Part shown: one piece after another, positions 8,367-17,296 of the stretch | Numbering within the stretch: the stretch's first letter is position 1 | How the letters are laid out: every line of letters begins with the position of its first letter | NCBI GenBank assembly: GCA_902553315.1 | Contig: CACDKN010000005.1 | Location: 40,628 to 104,627, forward strand | Source: AG-339-G14 sp902553315 | GTDB lineage: Bacteria > Pseudomonadota > Gammaproteobacteria > Magnimaribacterales > AG-339-G14 | Direction: 5' to 3' | Length of the DNA: 64,000 nucleotides | Notes under the pieces: model-generated | Seen by the model: only the letters and a program-made list of their open reading frames with translations | Told to the model about the DNA's origin: nothing | Database searches by the model: none | Made by a program: the position numbers and the translations under genes

Positions 8367-9417
8367 TTATTAGGTCTCCCATCTCCTGAGTTGAAACAAC
8401 TTTAGAATTATTCACAGCAATATCTTTTGTAACATAACCATCAGAAATAACTTTTTTCACTGCATTTTCTATTTTGATAGAAATATCTTCTTGTGAAAAA
8501 GAATACTTAAACATCATTCCTATTGACAAAATTGAAGCCAAAGGGTTCGCAATTGATTTTCCAGCAATGTCTGGAGCTGTACCGTGAACTGGTTCGTAAA
8601 GTCCTTTAGAAGCAAAATTTAAGGAGGCCGAAGGGAGCATCCCGATTGAACCTGATAAAACAGAGCTGATATCAGAAAGAATATCTCCAAATAGATTAGA
8701 AGACACGATTACATCAAATTGTTTAGGATTTTGAACTAATTGCATAGCCGCATTATCAACTAGCATATGCTCCAGGATTACTTCTGGATATTTTTTTGAA
8801 ACTTTGATCATTATTTTTCGCCAAAACTCAGAAACCTCAAGAACGTTGGCTTTATCCACAGAACAGATTTTTTTATTTCTTTTCATTGCTGCTTCAAAAG
8901 CCACCTCAGCAATTCTTTCTACTTCATTTGATGAATAAATCATTGTGTTAAAAGCAGATTCAGCATTTATTTCCCTAGGGTTACCAAAATAAATTCCCCC
9001 TGTAAGTTCTCTTATAATAAGAATATCTAAACTTTCTATTATTTCTTTTTTTAAAGAAGAAGAATCTTCTAAACCTTGAAAAGACATGGAAGGTCTTAAA
9101 TTTGCAAACAAATCTAACTCTGATCTTAATTTCAATAATCCTTTTTCAGGTTTAAGCGAAGGCTTAAGAGCATCCCATTTTGGGCCGCCTACACCTCCCA
9201 GAAAAATTGCATCTGCTTTTTTTGCTATTTCAATTGTTTCTTTAGATATTGGACTCCCTTCCTGATCAATTGCTATACCCCCAATCAACATCTTGCTTAT
9301 CTCTAAATCTATGTGATGAAGTTCAGAAATATGAACTAAAACTTTTTCAGCTTCCGCACTAACTTCTGGGCCGATACCGTCTCCAGGCAAAAAAAGAATA
9401 TTTTTTTTACTTGTCAT
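8350..9417 (-). CDS. leuB: 3-isopropylmalate dehydrogenase
   Basis: A 355-residue NAD-dependent decarboxylating dehydrogenase converting 3-isopropylmalate to 2-ketoisocaproate in leucine synthesis. LPGDGIGPEV at the N terminus, RELTGGIYFG (about 135-144), the catalytic Lys/Asp region VDKANVLEVS and the metal-binding NLFGDILSDISS are all standard. GTAPDIAGKSIANP in the nucleotide pocket fits NAD rather than NADP use. It overlaps leuD upstream by 11 bases and asd downstream by 17 bases, so it is part of the leuCDB block. leuA is not in the window. Confidence 0.98.
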   Translation of the reverse strand: MTSKKNILFLPGDGIGPEVSAEAEKVLVHISELHHIDLEISKMLIGGIAIDQEGSPISKETIEIAKKADAIFLGGVGGPKWDALKPSLKPEKGLLKLRSELDLFANLRPSMSFQGLEDSSSLKKEIIESLDILIIRELTGGIYFGNPREINAESAFNTMIYSSNEVERIAEVAFEAAMKRNKKICSVDKANVLEVSEFWRKIMIKVSKKYPEVILEHMLVDNAAMQLVQNPKQFDVIVSSNLFGDILSDISSVLSGSIGMLPSASLNFASKGLYEPVHGTAPDIAGKSIANPLASILSIGMMFKYSFSQEDISIKIENAVKKVISDGYVTKDIAVNNSKVVSTQEMGDLIIANLN

Positions 9418-10051
9418 TTAAAATCCAAGGTCTGCTAGTTTTAAGTTTATTTTCATAATCAGTGATTTGATTCTCATATTTAAGACTAAAACCAATGTCA
9501 TCAAGCCCTTCGAGAAGACAGGTTTTACGAAAATCATCAATTTCAAATTTTATGGGTTCTAAATTTGGAATTTGTATGTTTTGATTGATCAAATCAATTT
9601 CAATTTGATTTTGAGAATTAATAATTTGTTGTTCAAAAATTTGATTGACTTCATTTGGATTTAGCTTGATTGCAAGTAACCCGTTTTTAAAACAGTTATT
9701 GAAAAATATATCACCGAAAGAAGGTGCAATTACCACGTTAATCCCGAAGTCTTTAAGTGCCCAAACAGCATGTTCTCTGCTAGATCCGCAACCAAAATTT
9801 TCCCTAGCAATCAAAGCATTAGATCCTTGATGCTGATCTAAATTTAAAACGAATTCTGAATTTTTTACTCTCTCAGATACTTTCTTTCCAAGATAACCTT
9901 CGTCATTAAATCTCCAAGAATCAAATAGGTATGGTCCTAAGCCACTTTTAGAAATGGATTTTAAAAATTGTTTCGGAATAATTTGATCTGTATCTACATT
10001 TGCTTTATCTAAACAAACGTATTCTCCAGAATAAAGGTTAGAATTTTTCAT
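9407..10051 (-). CDS. leuD: 3-isopropylmalate dehydratase small subunit
   Basis: A 214-residue swivelling-domain subunit that completes the isomerase active site with LeuC, moving the hydroxyl group of isopropylmalate. NVDTDQIIPKQFLK near residue 20, and the substrate-binding loop FGCGSSREHA near 86, are diagnostic. Length matches E. coli LeuD (201) plus a short tail. Its start codon shares one base with the leuC stop (10051), so the two subunits are tightly coupled. Nothing unusual is seen. Confidence 0.97.
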   Translation of the reverse strand: MKNSNLYSGEYVCLDKANVDTDQIIPKQFLKSISKSGLGPYLFDSWRFNDEGYLGKKVSERVKNSEFVLNLDQHQGSNALIARENFGCGSSREHAVWALKDFGINVVIAPSFGDIFFNNCFKNGLLAIKLNPNEVNQIFEQQIINSQNQIEIDLINQNIQIPNLEPIKFEIDDFRKTCLLEGLDDIGFSLKYENQITDYENKLKTSRPWILNDK

Positions 10052-11448
10052 TAAATATCTCTGACGTCTATGAACTTTCCTTCTAAGGAGGCAGCCGCAG
10101 CCATTATTGGGCTAACTAAATGTGTCCTACCTTTAAAGCCCTGTCTGCCCTCAAAATTTCTATTAGAGGTGGATGCACACCTTTCAAATTCTTTTAGTTG
10201 ATCAGGATTCATTCCCAAGCACATTGAACATCCAGCGTCTCTCCACTCAAATCCAGCAGATTTAAAAATCTCATCTAAGCCTTCTGATTCAGCTTGCTTT
10301 TTAACCAAACCTGATCCTGGCACGACAATAGCCCGTTTAATTTTTTTTGAAATTTTATTCCCGTTTAATATCTCAGATGCTGCCCTTAAATCTTCTATTC
10401 TAGAATTAGTGCACGAACCAATGAAAATTTGATCTAGTTCGATATCTTTAATTTTTGTTCCAGGCTCTAAGCCCATGTAGCTCAATGCATCTAATAAATT
10501 TTTATTATCTTTTCCCACTTGAGGAATAGCATCCTCCACATGAGTAACCATTTCAGGAGAAGTTCCCCAGGTAACTTGAGGTAAAATTTCTTCAGCACTG
10601 AATAAATATTTTGAATCAAACAACGCGTCTGAATCCGTAACCAAGTCCTTCCAATAATCTACAGCCTTCTTAAATTCCTCTCCTTTTGGAGAAAAAGGGC
10701 GATTTTCTACATAATTAAATGTTTTTTCGTCGGGGGCAACCATTCCGGCTCTCGCACCTGCTTCAATCGCCATATTGCAAAGTGTCATCCTTCCTTCCAT
10801 TGAAAGATTCCTAATGGCTTGGCCACAGTACTCAATCACATGTCCTGTGCCTCCAGCGGTCCCTATCTTGCCAATAATAAACATTGTCACATCTTTTGCT
10901 GTAACACCTTTTTGAAGATCACCTTCTATTTCAATCATCATGTTTTTCTGTTTTTGAGACACTAAACATTGAGTTGCAAGAACATGCTCAACCTCACTAG
11001 TTCCAATTCCCATTGCCAATGAACCAAATGCTCCGTGAGTGGATGTATGAGAATCACCACAGACTATTGTCATTCCGGGAAGAGTTATACCCTGTTCAGG
11101 TCCAATCACATGAACTATGCCTTGACGCTCATCATTCAATTTGAATTGATTAATACCAAATTCGTCGCAATTATCATTTAAGGTGACAACTTGAAGTTTA
11201 CTAATCGGATCTTTAATTCCGTTAACATCTTTTGATCTATCAGTAGTTGGAACATTGTGATCTGGAGTCGCTAAAATAGTATTTATTTGCCTAGGATTTA
11301 AATTATTTTCTCGTAATCCATCAAAAGCTTGAGGAGACGTAACTTCATGAACTAAGTGACGATCAATATAAATTAACGAACTTCCGTCATCTCTATTCGT
11401 GACAAAATGGTCATCCCAAATCTTATCGTATAAAGTTTTTGGAGACAT
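10051..11448 (-). CDS. leuC: 3-isopropylmalate dehydratase large subunit
   Basis: A 465-residue aconitase-family protein (E. coli LeuC is 466) that carries the [4Fe-4S] cluster for isomerising 2- to 3-isopropylmalate. The three cluster cysteines are in GSCTNSRIEDL and in CSMCLGMN near the C terminus. GDSHTSTHGAFGSLAMGIGTSEVEHVLATQ is the standard substrate-binding stretch. It lies 5 bases after aroC and leads directly into leuD. The aroC-leuC linkage, in place of a leuA or regulator gene upstream, is the local peculiarity. Confidence 0.98.
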   Translation of the reverse strand: MSPKTLYDKIWDDHFVTNRDDGSSLIYIDRHLVHEVTSPQAFDGLRENNLNPRQINTILATPDHNVPTTDRSKDVNGIKDPISKLQVVTLNDNCDEFGINQFKLNDERQGIVHVIGPEQGITLPGMTIVCGDSHTSTHGAFGSLAMGIGTSEVEHVLATQCLVSQKQKNMMIEIEGDLQKGVTAKDVTMFIIGKIGTAGGTGHVIEYCGQAIRNLSMEGRMTLCNMAIEAGARAGMVAPDEKTFNYVENRPFSPKGEEFKKAVDYWKDLVTDSDALFDSKYLFSAEEILPQVTWGTSPEMVTHVEDAIPQVGKDNKNLLDALSYMGLEPGTKIKDIELDQIFIGSCTNSRIEDLRAASEILNGNKISKKIKRAIVVPGSGLVKKQAESEGLDEIFKSAGFEWRDAGCSMCLGMNPDQLKEFERCASTSNRNFEGRQGFKGRTHLVSPIMAAAASLEGKFIDVRDI

Positions 11449-11453
11449 GATAT

Positions 11454-12554
11454 CTATTTTTTACTAGATGGAATTTTTTTGAATTCTTCTGGCTTATCGT
11501 GATTTTGTGCCCTATTTCTTAAATAATGGTCTATAAGAACAATTGATGTCATTGCTTCAACAATCGGAACTGCTCTTATCCCCACGCATGGATCATGTCT
11601 TCCTCTAGAAATTACTTCTGTTGACTCACCATCCTTATTCACTGAATTACCTTTGACTAAAATGCTTGAAGTTGGTTTAAGTGCTACCTTTGCAGATAAA
11701 TTTTGACCGGTTGAAATTCCACCAGAAATCCCACCCGAATTATTAGACTCAAAACCCTCGGGAGAAATTTCATCCCTGTTAATTGAGCCCTTCAACCCAA
11801 CTACTTCAGTGCCATTACCTATTTCGACAGCCTTAACTGCATTGATACTCATAAGAGCATGTGCTAAATCTGCATCTAATTTATCAAAAACTGGTTCCCC
11901 AAGTCCTAGTGGCATATTCGAAGCTTCCACGGAAATAGAGGCTCCGATCGAGTCGCCCTCATCTCTTAATTGATCAATATATTTTTCTAATTCTGGAACC
12001 AATGATTCATCTGGACAAAAAAAAGGATTTTGATCAATAAAATCTCGATCAAATTTTTTTATTTTGTACTCGCCTATCTGATTAATAAATCCAAAAACTT
12101 GTACGTTTAATTTATCTAATAAAAACTTTTTAGCTATTGCACCAGCGGCAACTCTCATTGCTGTTTCTCTAGCGGATGATCTTCCGCCCCCTCGGTGATC
12201 TCTGATTCCATATTTTTGAATATATCCATAATCTGCGTGAGAGGGACGATAAACGTCTTTGAGTTGATCATAATCAGAACTTTTTTGATCTTTATTTTTT
12301 ATCAATAAACCTATTGGAGTTCCAGTGGTCATGCCTTCAAAAACTCCTGACAAAATTTCAACTTTATCGTCTTCCTGTCTTTTAGTTGTAAATTTATTGG
12401 AACCAGGTTTTCTCCTATCAAGATCTTTTTGAATGACTTCTTCATCAATTTTGATTCCAGGCGGACATCCGTCTATTACGCAACCCATAGCCACGCCATG
12501 ACTTTCGCCAAAGGTCGTCACAACGAAGTTTTTACCAATACTATTTCCTGACAT
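11454..12554 (-). CDS. aroC: Chorismate synthase
   Basis: A 366-residue enzyme that makes chorismate from EPSP with reduced FMN, the last shared step to aromatic amino acids and folate. TFGESHG at 14-20, DRRKPGSNKFTTKRQE and HRGGGRSSARETA (FMN/EPSP binding) are family signatures, and the C-terminal GRHDPCVGIRAVPIVEAM is complete. It is the first gene of the 14-gene minus-strand run, preceded by a consensus -10 box at 12574-12579. The gene supplies chorismate for tryptophan (trpFBA) and folate (folC) encoded downstream in the same run. Confidence 0.98.
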   Translation of the reverse strand: MSGNSIGKNFVVTTFGESHGVAMGCVIDGCPPGIKIDEEVIQKDLDRRKPGSNKFTTKRQEDDKVEILSGVFEGMTTGTPIGLLIKNKDQKSSDYDQLKDVYRPSHADYGYIQKYGIRDHRGGGRSSARETAMRVAAGAIAKKFLLDKLNVQVFGFINQIGEYKIKKFDRDFIDQNPFFCPDESLVPELEKYIDQLRDEGDSIGASISVEASNMPLGLGEPVFDKLDADLAHALMSINAVKAVEIGNGTEVVGLKGSINRDEISPEGFESNNSGGISGGISTGQNLSAKVALKPTSSILVKGNSVNKDGESTEVISRGRHDPCVGIRAVPIVEAMTSIVLIDHYLRNRAQNHDKPEEFKKIPSSKK

Positions 12555-12573
12555 TTCTCTATAAACTACTCAA

Positions 12574-12579
12574 ATTATA
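12574..12579 (-). promoter_or_regulatory. -10 box for the aroC-leu-asd-trp run
   Basis: The minus strand reads TATAAT, a perfect sigma70-type -10, 19 bases before the aroC ATG, giving an expected leader of about 13 bases with AGAG as a weak ribosome site. No good -35 is seen at 16-18 bases spacing. It is the only evident promoter for the 12.5 kb run because all later gaps are under 7 bases. The 53-base gap is shared with the divergent HAD gene, whose own -10 candidate is TATACT at 12595-12600. Confidence 0.5.
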
Positions 12580-12607
12580 CGCTTTTATAGGCAATATACT
12601 TAAGTAG

Positions 12608-13255
12608 ATGAATTTAGACCAATATAGTTCAATTTTTTGGGATTTTGGAGGAGTTATAACTTCTAGCCCTTTTGAAGCCTTCAACAAATATGAAAAAGCA
12701 AAAAATCTTCCTGAAAACTTCTTAAGAAAAGTAAATTCAACTAATCCTCATGTAAATGCTTGGGCTCTTTTGGAACAATCAAAAATTTCACTTACTGAGT
12801 TTGATAACCTTTTTTTTAAGGAAAGTTCTGATCTCGGTTATCCTGTAAAAGGATCCGAAGTGCTTAGCCTGTTAGAAGGGAATTTAAGGCCTAAGATGGT
12901 TAAAGCCATTAAACAGTTAAAAAAATTAGGTTTTATTCAAGCCTGTTTAACAAATAACTTTATTCCCACAAATGAACTTCAACCAGACATGATTGATCAA
13001 GAAGAAAAAAATAATATTTTAAATCTTTTTGATTATGTATTTGAATCTAAAGAACTTGGCTTAAGAAAACCAGATCAAGAATTTTATGATCACGTTATGG
13101 AAGAAGTAAAAATTTCTCCAGAAAAAATAATTTTTCTAGATGATTTAGGAATAAATTTAAAGCCAGCTAAATTGATGGGAATTACTACGATAAAAGTTAT
13201 ATCAGAAAGTCAGGCAAAAGAAGAGCTCGAAAGTATTTTAGGAATTACTCTTTAA
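12608..13255 (+). CDS. HAD-superfamily hydrolase (ACAD10/epoxide-hydrolase N-domain type)
   Basis: A 215-residue HAD subfamily IA phosphatase-like protein. Motif I is WDFGGVIT with the nucleophile Asp12 (the second Asp of DxD is Gly, common in this branch). Motif II is CLTNN near 118, motif III Lys in LGLRKPD near 155, and motif IV FLDDLG near 176. The stretch FGGVITSSPFEAFNKYE resembles the HAD domains of ACAD10 and soluble epoxide hydrolase. The substrate is unknown. It is monocistronic, divergent from aroC, and its stop overlaps the prpD stop by 4 bases. The ATG lies 7 bases after a TATACT box, so the mRNA may have little or no leader. Confidence 0.8.
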   Translation: MNLDQYSSIFWDFGGVITSSPFEAFNKYEKAKNLPENFLRKVNSTNPHVNAWALLEQSKISLTEFDNLFFKESSDLGYPVKGSEVLSLLEGNLRPKMVKAIKQLKKLGFIQACLTNNFIPTNELQPDMIDQEEKNNILNLFDYVFESKELGLRKPDQEFYDHVMEEVKISPEKIIFLDDLGINLKPAKLMGITTIKVISESQAKEELESILGITL

Positions 13256-14697
13256 TTAGTTTCAGGAATAAACAAATCAACGAATTCTTTTACCGGTAAT
13301 GACAATAGTTTTTCATCATCTTCAAATAGCTTCGTTACTTCGTTAACTCTTTTATCAGAAAATTGGGTTTTGAGGTTTTTTTTAAATTTATTTATCAGTA
13401 TAGGAATCCCCTCGCTTCTTCTATTTTTGTGACCTATCGGATAATGGACTTCTTCCACATCCGTACTAGTTCCATCTTTGAAAAAAATTTGTAAGGAGTT
13501 GGCAATTGATCTTTTGTCAGGGTCTAAATAGTCCTCAGAAAAAGTTTTGTTTTCTTCAACTTCCATCTTGTCTCTGAGTTGATCAATTAAGGGGTTGCTT
13601 GCTATGTCGTCTTCATAATCTTCAGCTATTAAATCTCCTTTCAGAAGACCAATGGCAGTCATATATTGAAGACAATGATCCCTATCCGCGGGATTATTCA
13701 AAGCTCCTTCTTTGCTTATTATCCTAATGGCGGATTCATGAGTAATGATTTTTATTTTTTCAATCTCATCAAATTTACCGTCTAATTTTTTGTGGAGTTT
13801 TACTGCAGCTTCAACAGCAGTTTGAGCATGAAATTCAGCTGGGAAAGAGATTTTGAAAAGTACGTTCTCCATAACGTATGAATCAAATTCTTGATTTAAA
13901 ATTAATTCATTTCCTTTAAACAAAACATCTTTAAAGCCCCAGGTTGGCGCAGATATAGCGCTTGGATATCCAATTTGACCTTTTTTTGTGAGCCAAACTA
14001 ATTGCATCGCCCTGCTCGTTGCATCCCCTGCAGCCCAAGATTTGCGTGGGCCCGCATTTGGTGCATGTCTGTAAGTTCTCAAGCTTTGTCCATCAACAAA
14101 TGCTTGTGACAAAGCGTCGATTGTTTGATCTTTCGTCAAGCCTAATATTACTGATATTACGGCTACTGAGGCAATTTTCACTAGCAAGACATGATCTAAG
14201 CCAACCCTGTTAAAGCTGTTTTCTAAGGCTAAAACTCCCTGAATTTCATGAGCTTTTATCATTGAGTATAGAATTTCTTTAACAGTTATTTCCTTTTCAG
14301 GAAAATTTTGAGACATGTAATCGCAAGCAGCTAAAATACCCCCCAAATTATCAGATGGGTGGCCCCACTCTGCGGCTAGCCAAGTATCGTTGAAGTCTAA
14401 CCATCTAATGATTGCTCCATTGTCCCAAGCCGCTTTTATCGGATCTAATTTATAGTTCGTTCCCAATACTCGGATGCCGTTCGGAACTTCTGTTCCTTCT
14501 ATATGAGGACCTAATAAAGATTTGCACTCAGGAAACGTAAGTGCCAGAAGCCCACAGCCGATGGTATCCATCAGGCAATATTTGGCAGTACTTAGCGCTT
14601 CTTGGCTACTAACGTCGAAATCATGAACATAATCAGAAATTTTTGTGAGTAATTCGTCAGGATTTGGACGAACATTAGTTTCGACGTTTGAGGACAT
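13252..14697 (-). CDS. prpD: 2-methylcitrate dehydratase (MmgE/PrpD family)
   Basis: A 481-residue protein, almost the same length as E. coli PrpD (483). It matches that family in AKYCLMDTIGCGLLAL, GTNYKLDPIKAAWDNGAIIRWLDFNDTWLAAEWGHPSDNLG and YRHAPNAGPRKSWAAGDATSRA. PrpD dehydrates 2-methylcitrate to 2-methylaconitate without an iron-sulfur cluster. It follows prpC by 7 bases, giving prpB-prpC-prpD in one transcript. prpE, acnD and prpF are absent from the window. The full-length PrpD-type N terminus favours PrpD over other MmgE relatives. Confidence 0.92.
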   Translation of the reverse strand: MSSNVETNVRPNPDELLTKISDYVHDFDVSSQEALSTAKYCLMDTIGCGLLALTFPECKSLLGPHIEGTEVPNGIRVLGTNYKLDPIKAAWDNGAIIRWLDFNDTWLAAEWGHPSDNLGGILAACDYMSQNFPEKEITVKEILYSMIKAHEIQGVLALENSFNRVGLDHVLLVKIASVAVISVILGLTKDQTIDALSQAFVDGQSLRTYRHAPNAGPRKSWAAGDATSRAMQLVWLTKKGQIGYPSAISAPTWGFKDVLFKGNELILNQEFDSYVMENVLFKISFPAEFHAQTAVEAAVKLHKKLDGKFDEIEKIKIITHESAIRIISKEGALNNPADRDHCLQYMTAIGLLKGDLIAEDYEDDIASNPLIDQLRDKMEVEENKTFSEDYLDPDKRSIANSLQIFFKDGTSTDVEEVHYPIGHKNRRSEGIPILINKFKKNLKTQFSDKRVNEVTKLFEDDEKLLSLPVKEFVDLFIPETN

Positions 14698-14704
14698 ATA
14701 AAGG

Positions 14705-15829
14705 TTATCTACTTTCTATATCAACCCATTCGGAATGATCCGGGCCTATGTATTCTTCGCTTGGTCTGATGATTCTATTGTCTGCTCGCTGTTCGAAAAT
14801 ATTTGCTGCCCAACCAGCTGTTCTACCAATAACAAACAAAGGAGTAAATAATTTGGTTGGGATGCCAAGATATGAATAAGCAGACGCCATAAAAAAGTCT
14901 GTGTTGGCGAACATATTTTTCTCTTCGTCCATTGTTTTTTCTATTTCAGCAGAAACAAGGTAAAGGGTTTCGTCTCCATTATCTTTACTAAGCTTTTCAG
15001 ACCATTTTTTTATAATTGCATTTCTTGGATCTTCGGTACTGTAAACCGCGTGTCCGAAACCCATAATTTTTTCTTTATTCTCTAACATTTTTAACACTGC
15101 TAACTTTGCTTCTTCAGTAGATGAAAATTTCTCTATGAGCTCCATTGCCGCCTCATTTGCTCCGCCATGTAAAGGACCTCTTAATGTTCCTATCGCGCCT
15201 GTTATGCAAGAGTGAATATCAGATAAAGTTGAAGCGCAAGTTCTTGCCGTGAAGGTAGAGGCATTAAAACCATGCTCTGCGTACAAAATTAAAGATGTGT
15301 CTAGGCATCTAATTTGATCTTCACCTACTTCCTTGCCATGAAGAAGAGATAAAAAATGACCGCCAATGGTAGGATTATCAGTTTCTGTGTTAACTTTTAC
15401 TCCTTCATGAGAATACTTGTACCAATAAACAATTACAGATGCCATTGTCGCTAATATTCGATCAGCGGATTCTTGTTGATTACTAAAATCACCCTCCGGT
15501 TCTATATTACCTAACATAGAACAACCGGTTCTCATAACATCCATCGGGTGAGCTTCTGCAGGAATTCGCTCTAAAACCTCTATCAAAGATTCGGGCAAAG
15601 CTCGCATAGAAATTAATTTATTTGAATATTCATTAAATTCATTTTGATTTGGTAAAGCTCCATACATCAAAAGATACGCTACTTCTTCAAATTTTGCTTT
15701 TTCGGAAAGAATTTCAATAGGATAACCACGATAAGTTAAACCTTTCCCGGCTTTACCAACTGTAGAAAGAGATGTTTTCCCGGCTACTTGACCCCTTAAG
15801 CCTGCGCCCTCTAGTTTTTTTTCGGACAT
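14705..15829 (-). CDS. prpC: 2-methylcitrate synthase
   Basis: A 374-residue citrate-synthase-fold enzyme condensing propionyl-CoA with oxaloacetate. The opening GLRGQVAGKTSLSTVGKAGKGLTYRGYPI is characteristic of PrpC rather than GltA, which is longer and has an extra N-terminal domain. The active-site histidines are in LHGGANEAAM and MGFGHAVYSTEDPR, and the catalytic Asp lies in the FTPLFVIGR...EQRADNRIIRP region. It sits between prpB (4 bases upstream) and prpD. Some residual citrate synthase activity is common in this family. Confidence 0.94.
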   Translation of the reverse strand: MSEKKLEGAGLRGQVAGKTSLSTVGKAGKGLTYRGYPIEILSEKAKFEEVAYLLMYGALPNQNEFNEYSNKLISMRALPESLIEVLERIPAEAHPMDVMRTGCSMLGNIEPEGDFSNQQESADRILATMASVIVYWYKYSHEGVKVNTETDNPTIGGHFLSLLHGKEVGEDQIRCLDTSLILYAEHGFNASTFTARTCASTLSDIHSCITGAIGTLRGPLHGGANEAAMELIEKFSSTEEAKLAVLKMLENKEKIMGFGHAVYSTEDPRNAIIKKWSEKLSKDNGDETLYLVSAEIEKTMDEEKNMFANTDFFMASAYSYLGIPTKLFTPLFVIGRTAGWAANIFEQRADNRIIRPSEEYIGPDHSEWVDIESR

Positions 15830-15833
15830 GAAT

Positions 15834-16697
15834 TTATTCCTTTGAAAATAGATCGTCTATTTTTTTTTCGTACATATGATAGTTCAGTACGTCATATAAT
15901 TCATCTCGAGATTGCATTTTTTTTAATTTATTTTTTAAAGTCTCCTGTTCAGCCAATTCTTCATAAATTTCTTCCGCAGCCTTCGACATAGCTCTGAAAG
16001 CACTCAGCGGATATAAAATCATTTTTACTCCAGAACTTTTTAATTCATTTATTTCAAACATTGGAGTAAGTCCAAACTCAGTAATGTTTGCCAAAATTGG
16101 TGCATTCACATTTTTTGAAATTTCTAAATAATCATCAAGTTTTGTTATTGCTTCCGGAAAAATCGAGTCTGCACCGGCTTCGATATAAGCATTTGATCGA
16201 TCTATAACGGAACTAATTCCCTCTTTTGAAAAGGCATCTGTTCTAGCCATCAGCATAAAATTTTTATTATCTACTGAGTCTTTTGCTGCTTTTATTCTAT
16301 CTTCCATTTCATCGGAGGAAACAATTTCTTTACCCGGTCTATGGCCACACCTTTTTTCTGAAACCTGATCTTCTAAATGGACTGCGTCAGCACCTGCATT
16401 AATCATTTCTTTGATTGTTTTAGAAATATTTAGACCACTACCCCAACCAGTATCGCAATCAACTAAAATAGGTAAATCAGAGACCCCTTTTATTCTTCTT
16501 AAATCTTCTAAAACATTATCCCTTGAAGTAAGTGCTAGATCAGGTAGTCCATAGCTAGCATTCGCTACTCCTGCTCCTGAGAGATAAATTGCTTGGTGAC
16601 CCTTTCTTTTTGCCAATAAAGCTGAAAAAGCATTTATTGTGCCGACGATTTTAAGTGGATTTTCATTTTTAAGTAATTGGAAAAAATTTTGAGACAT
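15834..16697 (-). CDS. prpB: 2-methylisocitrate lyase
   Basis: A 287-residue TIM barrel of the isocitrate lyase/PEP mutase family, splitting 2-methylisocitrate to pyruvate and succinate. The catalytic loop KRCGHRPGKE holds Cys117, and Mg ligands are Asp80 and Asp82 in VDCDTGWG. The short KRCGH form (not the ICL KKCGH with long insert) and the length near 295 identify PrpB. It follows thrH by 2 bases and precedes prpC by 4, so propionate genes are transcribed with thrH and probably cysB. Confidence 0.95.
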   Translation of the reverse strand: MSQNFFQLLKNENPLKIVGTINAFSALLAKRKGHQAIYLSGAGVANASYGLPDLALTSRDNVLEDLRRIKGVSDLPILVDCDTGWGSGLNISKTIKEMINAGADAVHLEDQVSEKRCGHRPGKEIVSSDEMEDRIKAAKDSVDNKNFMLMARTDAFSKEGISSVIDRSNAYIEAGADSIFPEAITKLDDYLEISKNVNAPILANITEFGLTPMFEINELKSSGVKMILYPLSAFRAMSKAAEEIYEELAEQETLKNKLKKMQSRDELYDVLNYHMYEKKIDDLFSKE

Positions 16698-16699
16698 AA

Positions 16700-17296
16700 T
16701 TAAATTTTACTTTTTAGAATTGTCTTAAGTTCCTCATGTGAGTCAGCAGTCATTAATTTAGGGAACTCTTTTTTTATATGTTCTGGAGCCTGGAAAAAAA
16801 TTCCCAAATCAGCATTGGACAACATATTAATGTCATTATACGAATCTCCAGCAGCATAAACTTCAAATTTTAGAGATTTAAGAGCTTCTACGACCTTTTG
16901 TTTATTATTTTGTTGTCTTAATTGATAGCCTTCAATTCTGTTGTCAACAATGTTCAGGTGATGACAAATAATATTTGGAAATTTTAACTTTTCTATTAGT
17001 GGCCATGCTAACTCGTAAAAGGTATCTGAGACTATTGAAACTTGGAAATGAAATCTTGCCCAATCTAGAAAGTCTTCAGCACCATCGAAAGGATTTATAG
17101 TTTTAACAATTTCTTGAATATCACTAAGTTTAATATTTTTTTCATTAACGACCTTCATACGAAGTTGCATTAACTCGTCATAATCTTTTAGATCTTGAGT
17201 CGTAAGCATAAGCTCTTTAGAACCTGTTTCTTTTGCTACGTATTGCCAAATTTCAGGTATTAAGACACCTTCAAAATCGAGGCAAAGATATTTCAT
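16700..17296 (-). CDS. thrH: ThrH-type phosphoserine phosphatase / homoserine phosphotransferase
   Basis: A 198-residue HAD protein close in pattern to Pseudomonas ThrH: LCLDFEGVLIPEIW at the N terminus (nucleophile Asp7, general acid Glu9), TTQDLKDYDELMQLR, FQVSIVSDTFYEL and AAGDSYNDINML. ThrH hydrolyses phosphoserine and can move phosphate to homoserine, so it may serve serine or threonine synthesis. It touches cysB (the cysB stop and thrH start are adjacent), and thrH near cysB is also seen in Pseudomonas. Glu at the usual second Asp position is the family's hallmark. Confidence 0.93.
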   Translation of the reverse strand: MKYLCLDFEGVLIPEIWQYVAKETGSKELMLTTQDLKDYDELMQLRMKVVNEKNIKLSDIQEIVKTINPFDGAEDFLDWARFHFQVSIVSDTFYELAWPLIEKLKFPNIICHHLNIVDNRIEGYQLRQQNNKQKVVEALKSLKFEVYAAGDSYNDINMLSNADLGIFFQAPEHIKKEFPKLMTADSHEELKTILKSKI

